Origin: Peptococcaceae bacterium UBA3937
GTDB lineage: Bacteria; Bacillota; Peptococcia; DRI-13; DTU073
DNA length: 64,000 nucleotides
Assembly: GCA_002385735.1 (NCBI GenBank)
Contig: DGEB01000015.1
Location: 1 to 64,000, forward strand
Direction: 5' to 3'
Shown here: positions 30,190-38,518 of the stretch, in pieces
Layout of the letters: each line of letters opens with the position of its first letter
How positions within the stretch are numbered: the first letter of the stretch is position 1
The notes under the pieces: generated by a model
Seen by the model: only the letters and a program-made list of their open reading frames with translations
What the model was told of the DNA's origin: nothing
The model's database searches: none
Made by a program: the position numbers and the translations under genes

Positions 30190-31128
30190 ATGATGAAATG
30201 GCAAGAGATAGCGGTAGTTGCCTTACCTGAGACGGTGGAAGCGGTGGCCGAGTGTTTTTACGAGTTAGGTTCCGGCGGTGTTGTGATTGAAGATCCGGCC
30301 TTAATCAAGACCAAGATCGAGGAAGGACAGTGGGACGCCTTTGAATTACCGGAAGAAATCCTCGAGCAGAATTTCCCGGTAGTCAAAGGCTATTTGCCTG
30401 TCAATGAAGAACTGCCCGGAAAACTTGAAGAATTGAAAAACGGCCTTGAAGCAATCCTGGCCCGCCTGGGGAAAAAAGCGCCGGGCGGGGTGAAGCTTGC
30501 AATTTTGGACGAGGAAGACTGGGCCAACTCCTGGAAAGCCTTTTTTAAGCCTTTAAAACTGGGCAGCCGCATTGTGATTAAACCGTCCTGGGAAAGCTAT
30601 CAGGCCAGGGAAGGGGAACAGGTTATTGAGTTGGACCCGGGGATGGCCTTTGGGACCGGGACCCATATTACTACGGCCATGTCTGCCGCGCTCCTGGAGA
30701 AATACCTGCGGATGGGGGACGTGGTGTATGATGTGGGCACCGGGACCGGGATTCTGGCGATGATGGCGGCCACTTTAGGGGCGCACTCCGTTTTGGCCTT
30801 AGATTACGATCAGGTCGCGGTGGAGGTGGCGCGGGAGAACATTGTCCAGAACGGCCTGGAAAAAATCATCACGGTCCGGCAAAGCGACCTGTTGGCCGGA
30901 GTAGAAGGAAAGGCGGATTTGATTATTGCGAACATTGTGGCCGATGTGATTCTCCGTTTAATCCCCCAGGCGTGGGTACACTTGAAAGAAGGCGGGGTTT
31001 TCCTTACCGCAGGGATTATAAAGGAAAGAAAAGCAGAAGTGGCGGCTATTGCGGAGGCCAACGGACTTACCCTGCTGGAGGAACAATGCCAGGAGGAATG
31101 GGTGGGCCAGGTCTGGAAATTTAAATAG
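30190..31128 (+). CDS. prmA: Ribosomal protein L11 methyltransferase
   Basis: Trimethylates L11. The SAM-binding motif (VVYDVGTGTGILAMMAA) and NIVADVI post-motif match PrmA, after an N-terminal L11-recognition domain. The fixed order dnaJ-prmA-rsmE occurs in B. subtilis as well. Confidence 0.95.
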   Translation: MMKWQEIAVVALPETVEAVAECFYELGSGGVVIEDPALIKTKIEEGQWDAFELPEEILEQNFPVVKGYLPVNEELPGKLEELKNGLEAILARLGKKAPGGVKLAILDEEDWANSWKAFFKPLKLGSRIVIKPSWESYQAREGEQVIELDPGMAFGTGTHITTAMSAALLEKYLRMGDVVYDVGTGTGILAMMAATLGAHSVLALDYDQVAVEVARENIVQNGLEKIITVRQSDLLAGVEGKADLIIANIVADVILRLIPQAWVHLKEGGVFLTAGIIKERKAEVAAIAEANGLTLLEEQCQEEWVGQVWKFK

Positions 31129-31142
31129 TGGAGCAGGGGAAA

Positions 31143-31976
31143 ATGCATAGATTTTTTGTACCGAAAGAAGCTATTAATAATGGAAAAGTGCTGATTCAGG
31201 GACAGGAATTTGCGCATCTTTCCAGGGTGCTGCGTTTGACCATTGGTGATGTGGTGGCGGTTTTTGACGGCGTGGGACACGAGTATGCAGGCCGCATCAC
31301 CGCGCTGCGGAAAAACGAAGCCCTGGTGGAGGTGCAGGAGAAGCCTGCGCCCTCGAAGGAAAGCCCTTTAGAGCTGTGGCTGGTGCAAGGCATTCCCAAA
31401 GGGGAAAAGATGGAGCTGATTATTCAAAAAGCCACCGAGCTAGGGGTACGGGGCATTATCCCCTTAAAGACGGCCCGGTGTGTGGTGAAGCTTAAGGGGA
31501 AAGAAGAGCGCCGCCAAAGGTGGCAAAAAATCGCCGTTGAGGCGGCGAAACAATGCGGCCGTGCCTTCGTGCCGGAGGTAGTGACTCCCTGTAGTATTGG
31601 GGAGTTTTTGGAGCGCTTGCCGCAAAAGCGGCACTTTTTTGTGCCGTGGGAAGAAGGCGGCGTCTCCTTTAAGGAAGTCTTAATGGGGCAGAATACAACG
31701 AGACAAGAAGCAATAGGACAGGATTTAACGGGACAAGATTCCATAGGGCAAAAAGCAACCGTACAAAATGAACAAAAGGCAACCGGCCGAGAAGTTTTTG
31801 CCGCGCCGGTTTATTTGGTCATCGGGCCCGAAGGCGGTTTGGCCGCAGAAGAGGTGGACAGGATGAAGGAATACGGGGCCATCCCCGTCACGCTTGGTCC
31901 CCGGATTTTGCGTACCGAGACCGCCAGCCTGGTGTCGATCGCGCTGGTCATGTTTGCGTGGGGGGATTTGGGATAA
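31143..31976 (+). CDS. rsmE: 16S rRNA m3U1498 methyltransferase RsmE, with repeat insertion
   Basis: SPOUT methyltransferase of 16S rRNA U1498. The N-terminal PUA-like domain (MHRFFVPKEAI...HLSRVLRL), ATELGVRGIIPLKTARCVVK, and the knotted C-terminus (VIGPEGGLAAEEVDRM...LGPRILRTETA) are typical. About 38 extra residues of Gln-rich five-residue repeats lie at nt 31686-31790, just before the SPOUT motif. ATG 31143 is preferred to GTG 31128, which overlaps the prmA stop. Confidence 0.94.
   Translation: MHRFFVPKEAINNGKVLIQGQEFAHLSRVLRLTIGDVVAVFDGVGHEYAGRITALRKNEALVEVQEKPAPSKESPLELWLVQGIPKGEKMELIIQKATELGVRGIIPLKTARCVVKLKGKEERRQRWQKIAVEAAKQCGRAFVPEVVTPCSIGEFLERLPQKRHFFVPWEEGGVSFKEVLMGQNTTRQEAIGQDLTGQDSIGQKATVQNEQKATGREVFAAPVYLVIGPEGGLAAEEVDRMKEYGAIPVTLGPRILRTETASLVSIALVMFAWGDLG
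31686..31775 (+). repeat. 15-bp tandem repeat inside rsmE
   Basis: Six in-frame 15-nt units of the type GGACAAGATNNNATA encode GQNTT, RQEAI, GQDLT, GQDSI, GQKAT and VQNEQ. A degenerate trailing unit reaches about 31790. Confidence 0.88.
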
Positions 31977-33307
31977 TGAGCGAAAAAACAGCCGCGGGCA
32001 AGCGGATTGCCTTTTATACCCTGGGCTGCAAAGTGAATCAAAACGAAACGGAGGCCCTTTCCGCCCTCTTTCGGGAGCGGGGCTACGAGGTCGTGGACTT
32101 TGCGGACCAGGCGGATTATTATGTGATTAATAGCTGTACGGTTACGCATCTTGCGGACCGCAAGTCGCGGCAGATGATCCGGAGGGCGGTAAAGACCAAT
32201 CCCCGGGCCAAAGTGGTGGTTACGGGCTGTTATGCCCAGACCGATGCCGACGCGATACAAAAGATTCCCGGGGTGAGCTTGGTTGTGGGGACCAACGAGA
32301 AGTCCCGTTTGGTGGATTTGCTGGAAGAGCTTTCCGACGAACCCCGCGTTGTGGTCCGCAAGTACGCGGATTTAAAGGACTTTGAAGAAATAACGGCGGA
32401 AAAAGACGTCCAAAGGGCCCGGGCGTATTTGAAAGTGCAGGAAGGGTGCAATCAGTTTTGTTCCTATTGCATTATCCCCTATGCCCGTGGCCCGGTGCGC
32501 AGCCGACCGGTAGAAAGTGCTTTACAGGAAGCGGAGAAACTCATCCGGCAGGGCTTTAAAGAAATTGTCCTCACGGGGATTCATTTAGGTGCTTACGGGC
32601 AGGATTTGGGCAAAAAATATAACCTGGAGAAACTGGTGCTGGATTTGCTGCGTCTTGATTTCAATGTGCGGTGGCGCTTGAGTTCTTTAGAACCTACCGA
32701 GGTTACGCCGGGCATCATCAGAATGCTGAAAGAATACCGGAATTTTTGCCCGCACTTGCATTTGCCTTTACAGAGTGGCCATGATGCCATTCTCCGGGCC
32801 ATGAACAGGCCCTATACTACCGCCCAATACCTGGAAATTGTTACGGAGATCAAAAAGGCGGTGCCGGATATTGCCATTTCCACCGATGTCATGGTTGGTT
32901 TTCCGGGGGAAAAAGAGGAATATTTTCAGGAGTATTGGCGCTTTGTGGAGAAGGTAGGTTTTAGCAGGCTGCATGTTTTTAAATATTCGCCACGGCAGGG
33001 CACACCGGCAGCGGATTTTCCGGACCAGATTCCTGCTCCGGTGAAGGAAGCCCGGAGCAGAAGGATGCTCCGTTTAGGCGAAAAACTGGAAGAACGCTAT
33101 GCAGAGAAGTTCCTGCTTCGGGTGGTGGACGTTTTGGTGGAGGAACAAAGCGACGCCACGCTGTGGGAAGGCAGCAGCGCCAATTATTTAAAGGTACGTT
33201 TTACCGCTCCTTCGTCGCCGGAGTTGCTCCGGGGGAAGATCGTCCCCGTATTTTTGCGGGAATTTGCCGGGGGATATTGTATTGGAGAGCTTTTCCAGAT
33301 ACAATAG
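31976..33307 (+). CDS. mtaB: tRNA (t6A37) methylthiotransferase MtaB
   Basis: Radical-SAM enzyme that converts t6A37 to ms2t6A37 in tRNAs reading ANN codons. It has the N-terminal UPF0004 domain (YTLGCKVNQNETEAL, Cys18), radical-SAM cysteines CNQFCSYC (158, 162, 165), and a C-terminal TRAM-like domain. KVNQNETE and overall form match the YqeV/MtaB class rather than MiaB. The ATG overlaps the rsmE stop (TAATG), giving translational coupling; an upstream GTG at 31958 is unlikely. Confidence 0.93.
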   Translation: MSEKTAAGKRIAFYTLGCKVNQNETEALSALFRERGYEVVDFADQADYYVINSCTVTHLADRKSRQMIRRAVKTNPRAKVVVTGCYAQTDADAIQKIPGVSLVVGTNEKSRLVDLLEELSDEPRVVVRKYADLKDFEEITAEKDVQRARAYLKVQEGCNQFCSYCIIPYARGPVRSRPVESALQEAEKLIRQGFKEIVLTGIHLGAYGQDLGKKYNLEKLVLDLLRLDFNVRWRLSSLEPTEVTPGIIRMLKEYRNFCPHLHLPLQSGHDAILRAMNRPYTTAQYLEIVTEIKKAVPDIAISTDVMVGFPGEKEEYFQEYWRFVEKVGFSRLHVFKYSPRQGTPAADFPDQIPAPVKEARSRRMLRLGEKLEERYAEKFLLRVVDVLVEEQSDATLWEGSSANYLKVRFTAPSSPELLRGKIVPVFLREFAGGYCIGELFQIQ

Positions 33308-33379
33308 AGAAGGAGAAAGAAAGCGTGTGGGAGAATAAGAAGGGGAAAGAAGAAGCAGGAGAAGGAGGTGTAGGTATTC

Positions 33380-33721
33380 ATGAGTGATTGCCTTTTTTGT
33401 AAGATTGTCAGTAATGAGATTCCAAGCAAAAAAGTATATGAAGATGACCGCATCCTCGCATTTTATGACATAAATCCGGCTGCTCCCGTACATATTTTAG
33501 TGATTCCGAAGGAGCATATCGAGAGTCTGGCTGCCCTTCAGGATGAACACCTGGGCTTAATTGGCTATTTGCATGGGAAGATCAGGGATATTGCCCGCGA
33601 TTTAAAACTGGCTGATGGTTATCGAGTGGTCAATAATTGTGGTAAAGAGGGAGGACAAGAAGTAGGGCATCTCCACTTCCATTTGTTAGGTGGGAGAAAA
33701 ATGCTTTGGCCGCCAGGTTAA
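33380..33721 (+). CDS. HIT-family nucleotide-binding hydrolase (HinT-like)
   Basis: Histidine-triad protein acting on purine nucleoside phosphoramidates and similar substrates. The triad HLHFH lies at His97, His99 and His101, and CLFCKIV at the N-terminus is typical. Its 113 residues are normal. SD AGGAGGTG precedes the ATG. A short in-frame GTG ORF (33325-33387) overlaps its start. Confidence 0.93.
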   Translation: MSDCLFCKIVSNEIPSKKVYEDDRILAFYDINPAAPVHILVIPKEHIESLAALQDEHLGLIGYLHGKIRDIARDLKLADGYRVVNNCGKEGGQEVGHLHFHLLGGRKMLWPPG

Positions 33722-33724
33722 TTC

Positions 33725-33753
33725 TTGACCCCCTATTGCTCTTTAAGTATAAT
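33725..33753 (+). promoter_or_regulatory. Strong sigma-A promoter for rpsU
   Basis: TTGACC (33725-33730), a 17-bp spacer and consensus TATAAT (33748-33753), directly after the HIT gene. Confidence 0.85.
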
Positions 33754-33848
33754 AGTGGTGTGTTATTTTACTTTTCCGTGCAATCTTTGCGGCAAGCTAC
33801 GTGGCAAGTTTGTTAGCAAGACGGTCGTAGTGGAGGGAGGGAAAAGGA

Positions 33849-34025
33849 ATGAGCGAAGTGAGAGTAGGCAAAAACGAAACTCTTGATAGTGCACTCCGCC
33901 GCTTTAAGCGTACTTGTCAGAAAGCAGGTGTTCTTGCCGAATATAGGAAGCATGAACATTATGAAAAACCAAGTGTGAAGAGGAAAAAGAAATCGGAAGC
34001 TGCCAGGAAGCGCAGGTTCAGATAA
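33849..34025 (+). CDS. rpsU: 30S ribosomal protein S21
   Basis: A 58-residue basic protein: [20 protein letters not shown] at the start and a Lys/Arg-rich end ([14 protein letters not shown]). Both are characteristic of S21, which takes part in initiation on the small subunit. SD GGAGGG precedes the ATG. It has its own strong promoter and terminator. The yqeY gene that often follows is absent here. Confidence 0.96.
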   Translation: MSEVRVGKNETLDSALRRFKRTCQKAGVLAEYRKHEHYEKPSVKRKKKSEAARKRRFR

Positions 34026-34062
34026 GAGTAAGTTTTTCAAAAAACAGTTGGTTTGGAGGAAG

Positions 34063-34109
34063 AAAAAACCCGGTAGGATGATTGCTGGCAATCATTCTCC
34101 GGGTTTTTT
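34063..34109 (+). terminator. Bidirectional terminator between rpsU and the transglycosylase
   Basis: AAAAAACCCGG...GATGATTGC pairs with GCAATCATTCTCCGGGTTTTTT in a stem of about 20 bp, with A/T tracts on both sides. It serves both convergent genes. Confidence 0.92.
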
Positions 34110-34112
34110 GAG

Positions 34113-34772
34113 TTATTGGTTGGGGTTGTGATATTGCATCCCTCTACTGCTGATGCGTTGCGAGTATCTGCTGACAGCGGTTCCCCGGTTACGCATATAG
34201 GCTTCCAGCCCCGCGGGACCCCGGTTGTAAGCAGTAAGGGCGCGATGATAGTCCCCATTGTTGCTCTTTAGTAATTTCTTTAAGTAATAAGCACCCAAGG
34301 TGATGTTGAAGTCGCTGTTGAAAAGCTTTTGCGGCGTAAAGCTTATTCCTAATTCCCGGCAAAGCTCGCGAGCCGTTGTCGGTTGGATCTGGCACAATCC
34401 TTTGGCGCCGTCTTTGCTCACCGCCTTGGGATCAAAGTTACTTTCCGTTTTAATTAATTCCAGCATGATTCCGGGGTGAACTCCGTTTTTCTCACTTTCC
34501 CGAAAAACGAGAGAGATTACTTCGGGGCTGGTGTTGTAAATCTGTGCGAACCGGTTGATTGTGGTCAGTCGTTCTTTTAAGATTTTTGCTTCCTCCTGGG
34601 TTTTAGATAGTTCTTCTTTCAATTGCGTGGTTTCTTCGTGCGTATTCAGTAGTTGTTGTTTTAAAAGATTGTTTTCTTCGTAAAGTTCGCAATAACAGAA
34701 AATTGCCGCAACGGTTACCGCTGTACAAAACAGAAAGAGCAACGGTATTTTGTTGTACTTACTGCTAAACAC
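34113..34772 (-). CDS. Membrane-anchored lytic transglycosylase (SLT domain)
   Basis: Cleaves peptidoglycan glycan strands. It has a signal anchor helix (9-27), a coiled coil (about 30-72), and a Slt70-type domain with catalytic Glu110 in IKTESNFDP, GAKGLCQIQPTTA, and AYNRGP (181-186). Its 219 residues are normal for these small enzymes. It faces nfeD divergently. Its transcript leader carries a perfect inverted repeat at 34804-34827. Confidence 0.92.
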   Translation of the reverse strand: MFSSKYNKIPLLFLFCTAVTVAAIFCYCELYEENNLLKQQLLNTHEETTQLKEELSKTQEEAKILKERLTTINRFAQIYNTSPEVISLVFRESEKNGVHPGIMLELIKTESNFDPKAVSKDGAKGLCQIQPTTARELCRELGISFTPQKLFNSDFNITLGAYYLKKLLKSNNGDYHRALTAYNRGPAGLEAYMRNRGTAVSRYSQRISSRGMQYHNPNQ

Positions 34773-34803
34773 AAAAACCTCCTACCTTTATAAAATGGAA
34801 AAT

Positions 34804-34827
34804 TTTGGCGCAAAAGAATGCGCCAAA
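34804..34827. repeat. Perfect inverted repeat upstream of the transglycosylase
   Basis: TTTGGCGCA (34804-34812), a 6-nt spacer, TGCGCCAAA (34819-34827). It lies 32 bp from the start codon of the minus-strand transglycosylase. It could be a repressor operator or an RNA hairpin; no T-tract supports termination. Confidence 0.6.
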
Positions 34828-34952
34828 CACTATATATTATATAAAATAATTTTCCGTTTGGCAATAGTAAAAAATCAGGTAATAATGGCGAATTGTGACA
34901 CATATGGTCAACCCCCGGCCGGTAAGGGCGGATGCTTTTTAGAAGGTTGATA

Positions 34953-34981
34953 TTTACGTTAACAGAACGCTAAAGTATAAT
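34953..34981 (+). promoter_or_regulatory. Promoter of nfeD-floA
   Basis: TTTACG (34953-34958), a 17-bp spacer and TATAAT (34976-34981), about 30 bp before the nfeD start. Confidence 0.65.
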
Positions 34982-35011
34982 AGTATTAAAATTTGACGTT
35001 TGGGGTGGAAA

Positions 35012-36331
35012 ATGAAAAGAAGAATATTTTTAACAAGTCTGCTTTGGATGCTCCTGGTTTGTTTTTTGGGGGCAAACGCTTTGGCCGCGCCTGCCCCCAA
35101 GGTGTATGTGGTCCCGGTGGAAGAAATGATTGATCCGGGACTCGCTAGTTTCATTGAAAGAAGTATCGGCGAAGCCGAAGAAGAGCAGGCGGATCTTATC
35201 CTTTTGGAGATCGACACGCCGGGCGGAATGGTGGATTCCGCCATGGAGATTCGCAAGTCCATCGACCGCACAAAAACCCCGGTGGTGGCTTTGGTCAAAG
35301 GAGGAGCAATTTCCGCAGGCGCGTACATTACGCTGGCCTGCCCGAAAATTGCCATGGTGCCGGGTTCCACCATTGGTGATGCCGAACCCCAACTGAGCAC
35401 CGGGGAGAAGGTCGATGAAAAGATTTTGTCCTTCTGGGCGGCCGAAATGGGCGCTGCTGCCGAAAAATACGGCCGGGACAGGACGATTGCCATGGCCATG
35501 GTGGATCGGGATATCGAAATTCCCGGTGTCATTGAAAAAGGGAAGTTGCTAACCCTTACCTACCGGCAGGCGCAGGAACACGGTTTTGCGGATTATATCG
35601 TGCAAGACCGGGAAGAATTGCTGAAAGCCCTGGAGATGGACGGTGCGGAAATCATCATCGGCAAGCAATCCACCGCCGAGACCCTCACCCGCTTTGCCAC
35701 CAATCCCTATATTGCTTCTTTGCTGTTGATGATCGGCATTGCCGGAATCGTCATTGAACTTTTTACGGTGGGCTTTGGGATTGCCGGTTTAATAGGGATT
35801 ATCTCGTTAACCCTTTATTTCGGCGGGCACCTGATGGCCGGCTTTAGCGGTTGGGAAGCTATTTTACTCTTTTTACTGGGAATCATTCTCCTTGCCGTGG
35901 AAGCCTTTTTCCCGGGCTTTGGTTTACCGGGGATCGGCGGCATCATCAGTATTGCCGCAAGTATCATCATTGCTGCTCCCAACTGGGAAACCGGGATTAT
36001 TTCTTTGGTTCTGGCCCTGGCAGGGACGATTGTGCTGGTGTTGATCAGTTTCAAAGTATTAACCCGGCGGAAAATATGGGATAAACTAGTTTTGGGGACA
36101 AAATATAATACAGAGGCCGGATACGTCCCGCAGAAGGAGGATTTATCGATTTACGTAGGGAAACGCGGGGAAGCGGTAACGCTTCTGCGTCCTGCCGGTA
36201 CTGTTCTGCTTGAAGATGGTACGAAGCTTGACGTGGTGACGGACGGCGCTTTTATTCAGAAAGGGGCGCAAGTAGAGGTGGTGCGTGCGGAAGGGGTCAG
36301 CCTGGTGGTGCGGGAAGTCAAGCAGGAATGA
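35012..36331 (+). CDS. NfeD-family membrane serine protease (long form)
   Basis: Works with flotillin in membrane microdomains. It has a signal peptide (about 1-25), a ClpP-class protease domain with the likely nucleophile Ser101 in GGAISAGAY, a block of about six transmembrane helices, and a C-terminal OB-fold NfeD domain (GKRGEAVTLLRPAGTVLLEDG). The 439 residues match the long NfeD (YqeZ) type. ATG 35012 (SD GGGGTGG) is preferred to TTG 35000. The flotillin gene follows. Confidence 0.92.
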   Translation: MKRRIFLTSLLWMLLVCFLGANALAAPAPKVYVVPVEEMIDPGLASFIERSIGEAEEEQADLILLEIDTPGGMVDSAMEIRKSIDRTKTPVVALVKGGAISAGAYITLACPKIAMVPGSTIGDAEPQLSTGEKVDEKILSFWAAEMGAAAEKYGRDRTIAMAMVDRDIEIPGVIEKGKLLTLTYRQAQEHGFADYIVQDREELLKALEMDGAEIIIGKQSTAETLTRFATNPYIASLLLMIGIAGIVIELFTVGFGIAGLIGIISLTLYFGGHLMAGFSGWEAILLFLLGIILLAVEAFFPGFGLPGIGGIISIAASIIIAAPNWETGIISLVLALAGTIVLVLISFKVLTRRKIWDKLVLGTKYNTEAGYVPQKEDLSIYVGKRGEAVTLLRPAGTVLLEDGTKLDVVTDGAFIQKGAQVEVVRAEGVSLVVREVKQE

Positions 36332-36348
36332 AAGCCCGGGTAGTCACG

Positions 36349-36441
36349 GTAATTTCAATGAAGAACGGTTGTTTCAATTAAGCACAGCCGTTTCCATTAA
36401 AACGGCAGCCTCAATTAAATCAGCAGCTTTAATTAACAATG
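36349..36441 (+). repeat. Degenerate tandem repeat between nfeD and floA
   Basis: Four or five imperfect 18-21-bp units share a TTTCAATTAA core and a GC[AC]GCC-like junction. It lies wholly between the genes. No stem with T-run is seen, apart from a small GCCGTTT/AAACGGC hairpin. Confidence 0.5.
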
Positions 36442-36516
36442 TAGGGCATAATAAGCAGCTTAACATAAGGTAAAGAAAAACCGTATGCAATACGGCAAAA
36501 AAAGGGAGGTATTTTT

Positions 36517-37509
36517 GTGGATCCAGCTATTATTTCCATCATCATCATGTTTGCGCTTATTCTGGTTTTTGTGGCGGTGTTGTTTAGTTTTATCCCGGTG
36601 GGGCTGTGGATTTCCGCCTGGGCCGCCGGGGTTCGGATCGGGATCTTTACTTTGGTGGGGATGCGCTTTAGAAGGGTACCGCCTGCCTTAATTGTCAACA
36701 GCTTGATTAAAGCGGATAAGGCCGGCATTAATGTGAGCACCAATCAGTTGGAAGCCCATTACCTGGCGGGCGGAAACGTGGACCGGGTGGTCAACGCTTT
36801 AATCGCGGCGGCCAGAGCCAATATTCCTTTGCCTTTTGAACGGGCGGCCGCCATTGATTTAGCCGGGCGCAATGTTTTGGAAGCCGTGCAGATGAGCGTT
36901 AATCCGCGGGTGATTGAAACCCCGACTGTGTCGGCGATGGCCAAAAACGGGATTGAAGTAAGGGCTAAAGCCAGGGTCACGGTAAGAGCGAATATTGACC
37001 GTCTGGTGGGGGGTGCCGGGGAAGAAACTGTTATTGCCCGGGTCGGCGAAGGAATTGTCACCACGGTTGGTAGCTCGGAAACTCATAAGGCCGTCTTGGA
37101 AAACCCCGATCTAATTTCGCGGACCGTGCTGAACAAGGGGCTGGATGCGGGAACGGCGTTTGAGATTTTGTCGATTGATATTGCCGACGTGGATGTGGGA
37201 CGGAACATCGGTGCCCAACTGCAAACCGATCAGGCGGAAGCCGACAAGCGGATCGCCCAGGCCAAGGCCGAGGAACGCCGGGCCTTGGCGGTAGCCCGTG
37301 AACAGGAAATGAAGGCGATGACCCAGGAGATGCGGGCGAAGGTTGTGGAAGCAGAGGCCGAAGTTCCCCAAGCGATGGCGCAGGCGCTGCGGGAAGGCAA
37401 ACTGGGCGTTATGGATTACTATCAGTTGCAGAATATCCTGGCCGATACCGGTATGCGGGAAGCAATTGCCAAGGGCACCGTACCCAATAATCAGGAACAA
37501 GGCAGATAA
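36517..37509 (+). CDS. floA: Flotillin-like protein FloA
   Basis: Membrane scaffold of functional microdomains. A hydrophobic N-terminal hairpin (about 4-50) precedes an SPFH/band-7-like domain and a Glu/Ala-rich helical region ([44 protein letters not shown], about 240-290). Its 330 residues match YqfA/FloA. The start is GTG 36517 after SD GGGAGG. It is probably co-transcribed with nfeD. Confidence 0.95.
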   Translation: MDPAIISIIIMFALILVFVAVLFSFIPVGLWISAWAAGVRIGIFTLVGMRFRRVPPALIVNSLIKADKAGINVSTNQLEAHYLAGGNVDRVVNALIAAARANIPLPFERAAAIDLAGRNVLEAVQMSVNPRVIETPTVSAMAKNGIEVRAKARVTVRANIDRLVGGAGEETVIARVGEGIVTTVGSSETHKAVLENPDLISRTVLNKGLDAGTAFEILSIDIADVDVGRNIGAQLQTDQAEADKRIAQAKAEERRALAVAREQEMKAMTQEMRAKVVEAEAEVPQAMAQALREGKLGVMDYYQLQNILADTGMREAIAKGTVPNNQEQGR

Positions 37510-37580
37510 AGGATACAGGAACAGGGCTGACGTCGTAATAAGACAGACGGAAAAATGAGTTTAAGAAAGGGGGGAGCCCC

Positions 37581-38096
37581 TTGGAAGATTTAATAGGTTT
37601 TCTGATTTTCTTGTTGATCATATTTTCCCGGGCCTTCAAGGACCGTAGGCAGGGGATGAGCAGGGAAACGCCGCCGCGGCCTTATCAGGTGGAGCCTCCA
37701 CCGTCTTTTGAACCGGTAGTCGAACCAAGGCAGGAGGCGCAAGCGGAACCCTGGAGAGCATGGGAAGAAGAGCCTTCTTACGAGGAGGAGGACTGGGGAG
37801 ACTACTATCGTGAGTCAATGGAGGGATACAGTCTTCCCGGGGAGGCTCAAACAACAATGGAAGGGCTTGCGGGCAATACCCCGGCAGGGTCCGCCCCTGT
37901 CGATAGTTCGCTAGCTGTAATCAAGCCCAGCGTTCGTTCCGCGCCTGGGCCGGGCGAAGGGGAACTATCAACATCCGGCTATCCAATGGCTTTGGCCGGA
38001 GTGAATTTACAACAGATGGTGGCCTGGAGTGAGATTTTACAAAAGCCCAAGGCCTTGCAACGCCGCAGGGGCTTGGGGATGGGGTATCGTTTTTAG
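37581..38096 (+). CDS. Hypothetical membrane-anchored protein, Pro/Glu-rich
   Basis: I do not recognise this family. The 171 residues start with one transmembrane helix (about 4-16), followed by a Pro-, Glu- and Ser-rich region that is probably disordered. The C-terminal segment (NLQQMVAWSEILQKPKALQRRR) looks more constrained. The start is TTG behind AAGGGGGG. It follows floA by 71 bp and ends at a strong terminator, so it may be the last gene of the nfeD-floA operon. Confidence 0.7.
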   Translation: MEDLIGFLIFLLIIFSRAFKDRRQGMSRETPPRPYQVEPPPSFEPVVEPRQEAQAEPWRAWEEEPSYEEEDWGDYYRESMEGYSLPGEAQTTMEGLAGNTPAGSAPVDSSLAVIKPSVRSAPGPGEGELSTSGYPMALAGVNLQQMVAWSEILQKPKALQRRRGLGMGYRF

Positions 38097-38109
38097 GAAA
38101 CTTTCGGAA

Positions 38110-38155
38110 GCTGTCTCATCATGGATAAAAGTTACCATGATGAGGCAGTTTTTTT
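38110..38155 (+). terminator. Terminator after the hypothetical gene
   Basis: CTG-TCTCATCATGG pairs with CCATGATGAGGCAG around a 10-nt loop, followed by T7. Confidence 0.85.
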
Positions 38156-38254
38156 GTGCCTCGTGGGGCTTTTTAGTTGAAAAGGGCGCTGTTTTGGTTC
38201 TGTTTTCCGAGGGAAAGGCATAAGATTATTTTACAGTTAGGAGAGGGGATCTCA

Positions 38255-38509
38255 ATGGATAAACTAACCGACTTTTTAGATTTACCGAAGGAAATTGTTT
38301 ATGATTTACCCAAAACGACCCTCATCGGGCAGGCTCAGTTGTTGATGGAAAATCACCGTGGCGTGATTGAGTATAGGGCGGAAAAAATCCGGATTGCCGT
38401 AAATTTAGGAGAAATGGAGATTACGGGGCGGGATTTAATGATTCGGAATATCAGCCGGGACGAAATACTGATTGAAGGGGAAATCGCCGCTTTAAAATAT
38501 TACCGGTAG
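38255..38509 (+). CDS. yqfC: Sporulation protein YqfC
   Basis: An 84-residue protein (MDKLTDFLDLPKEIVYDLPK...ITGRDLMIRNISRDEILIEGEI) typical of the YqfC/YabP family, which in spore formers is made in the mother cell. ATG 38255 follows SD AGGAGAGGGG; the frame runs open to 38177 but the extension crosses the SD. yqfD follows at once, as in B. subtilis. Confidence 0.92.
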   Translation: MDKLTDFLDLPKEIVYDLPKTTLIGQAQLLMENHRGVIEYRAEKIRIAVNLGEMEITGRDLMIRNISRDEILIEGEIAALKYYR

Positions 38510-38518
38510 GTGGTTGAC

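Noticed and set aside
33163-33387. A 74-residue ORF overlapping the end of mtaB
   Set aside because: Most of it is an out-of-frame shadow of mtaB; only its last 20 codons have an SD and these are discussed separately.
36285-36473. A 62-residue ORF at the end of nfeD reading into the repeat region
   Set aside because: It starts out of frame inside nfeD, has no SD, and its repetitive part simply reflects the tandem repeat.
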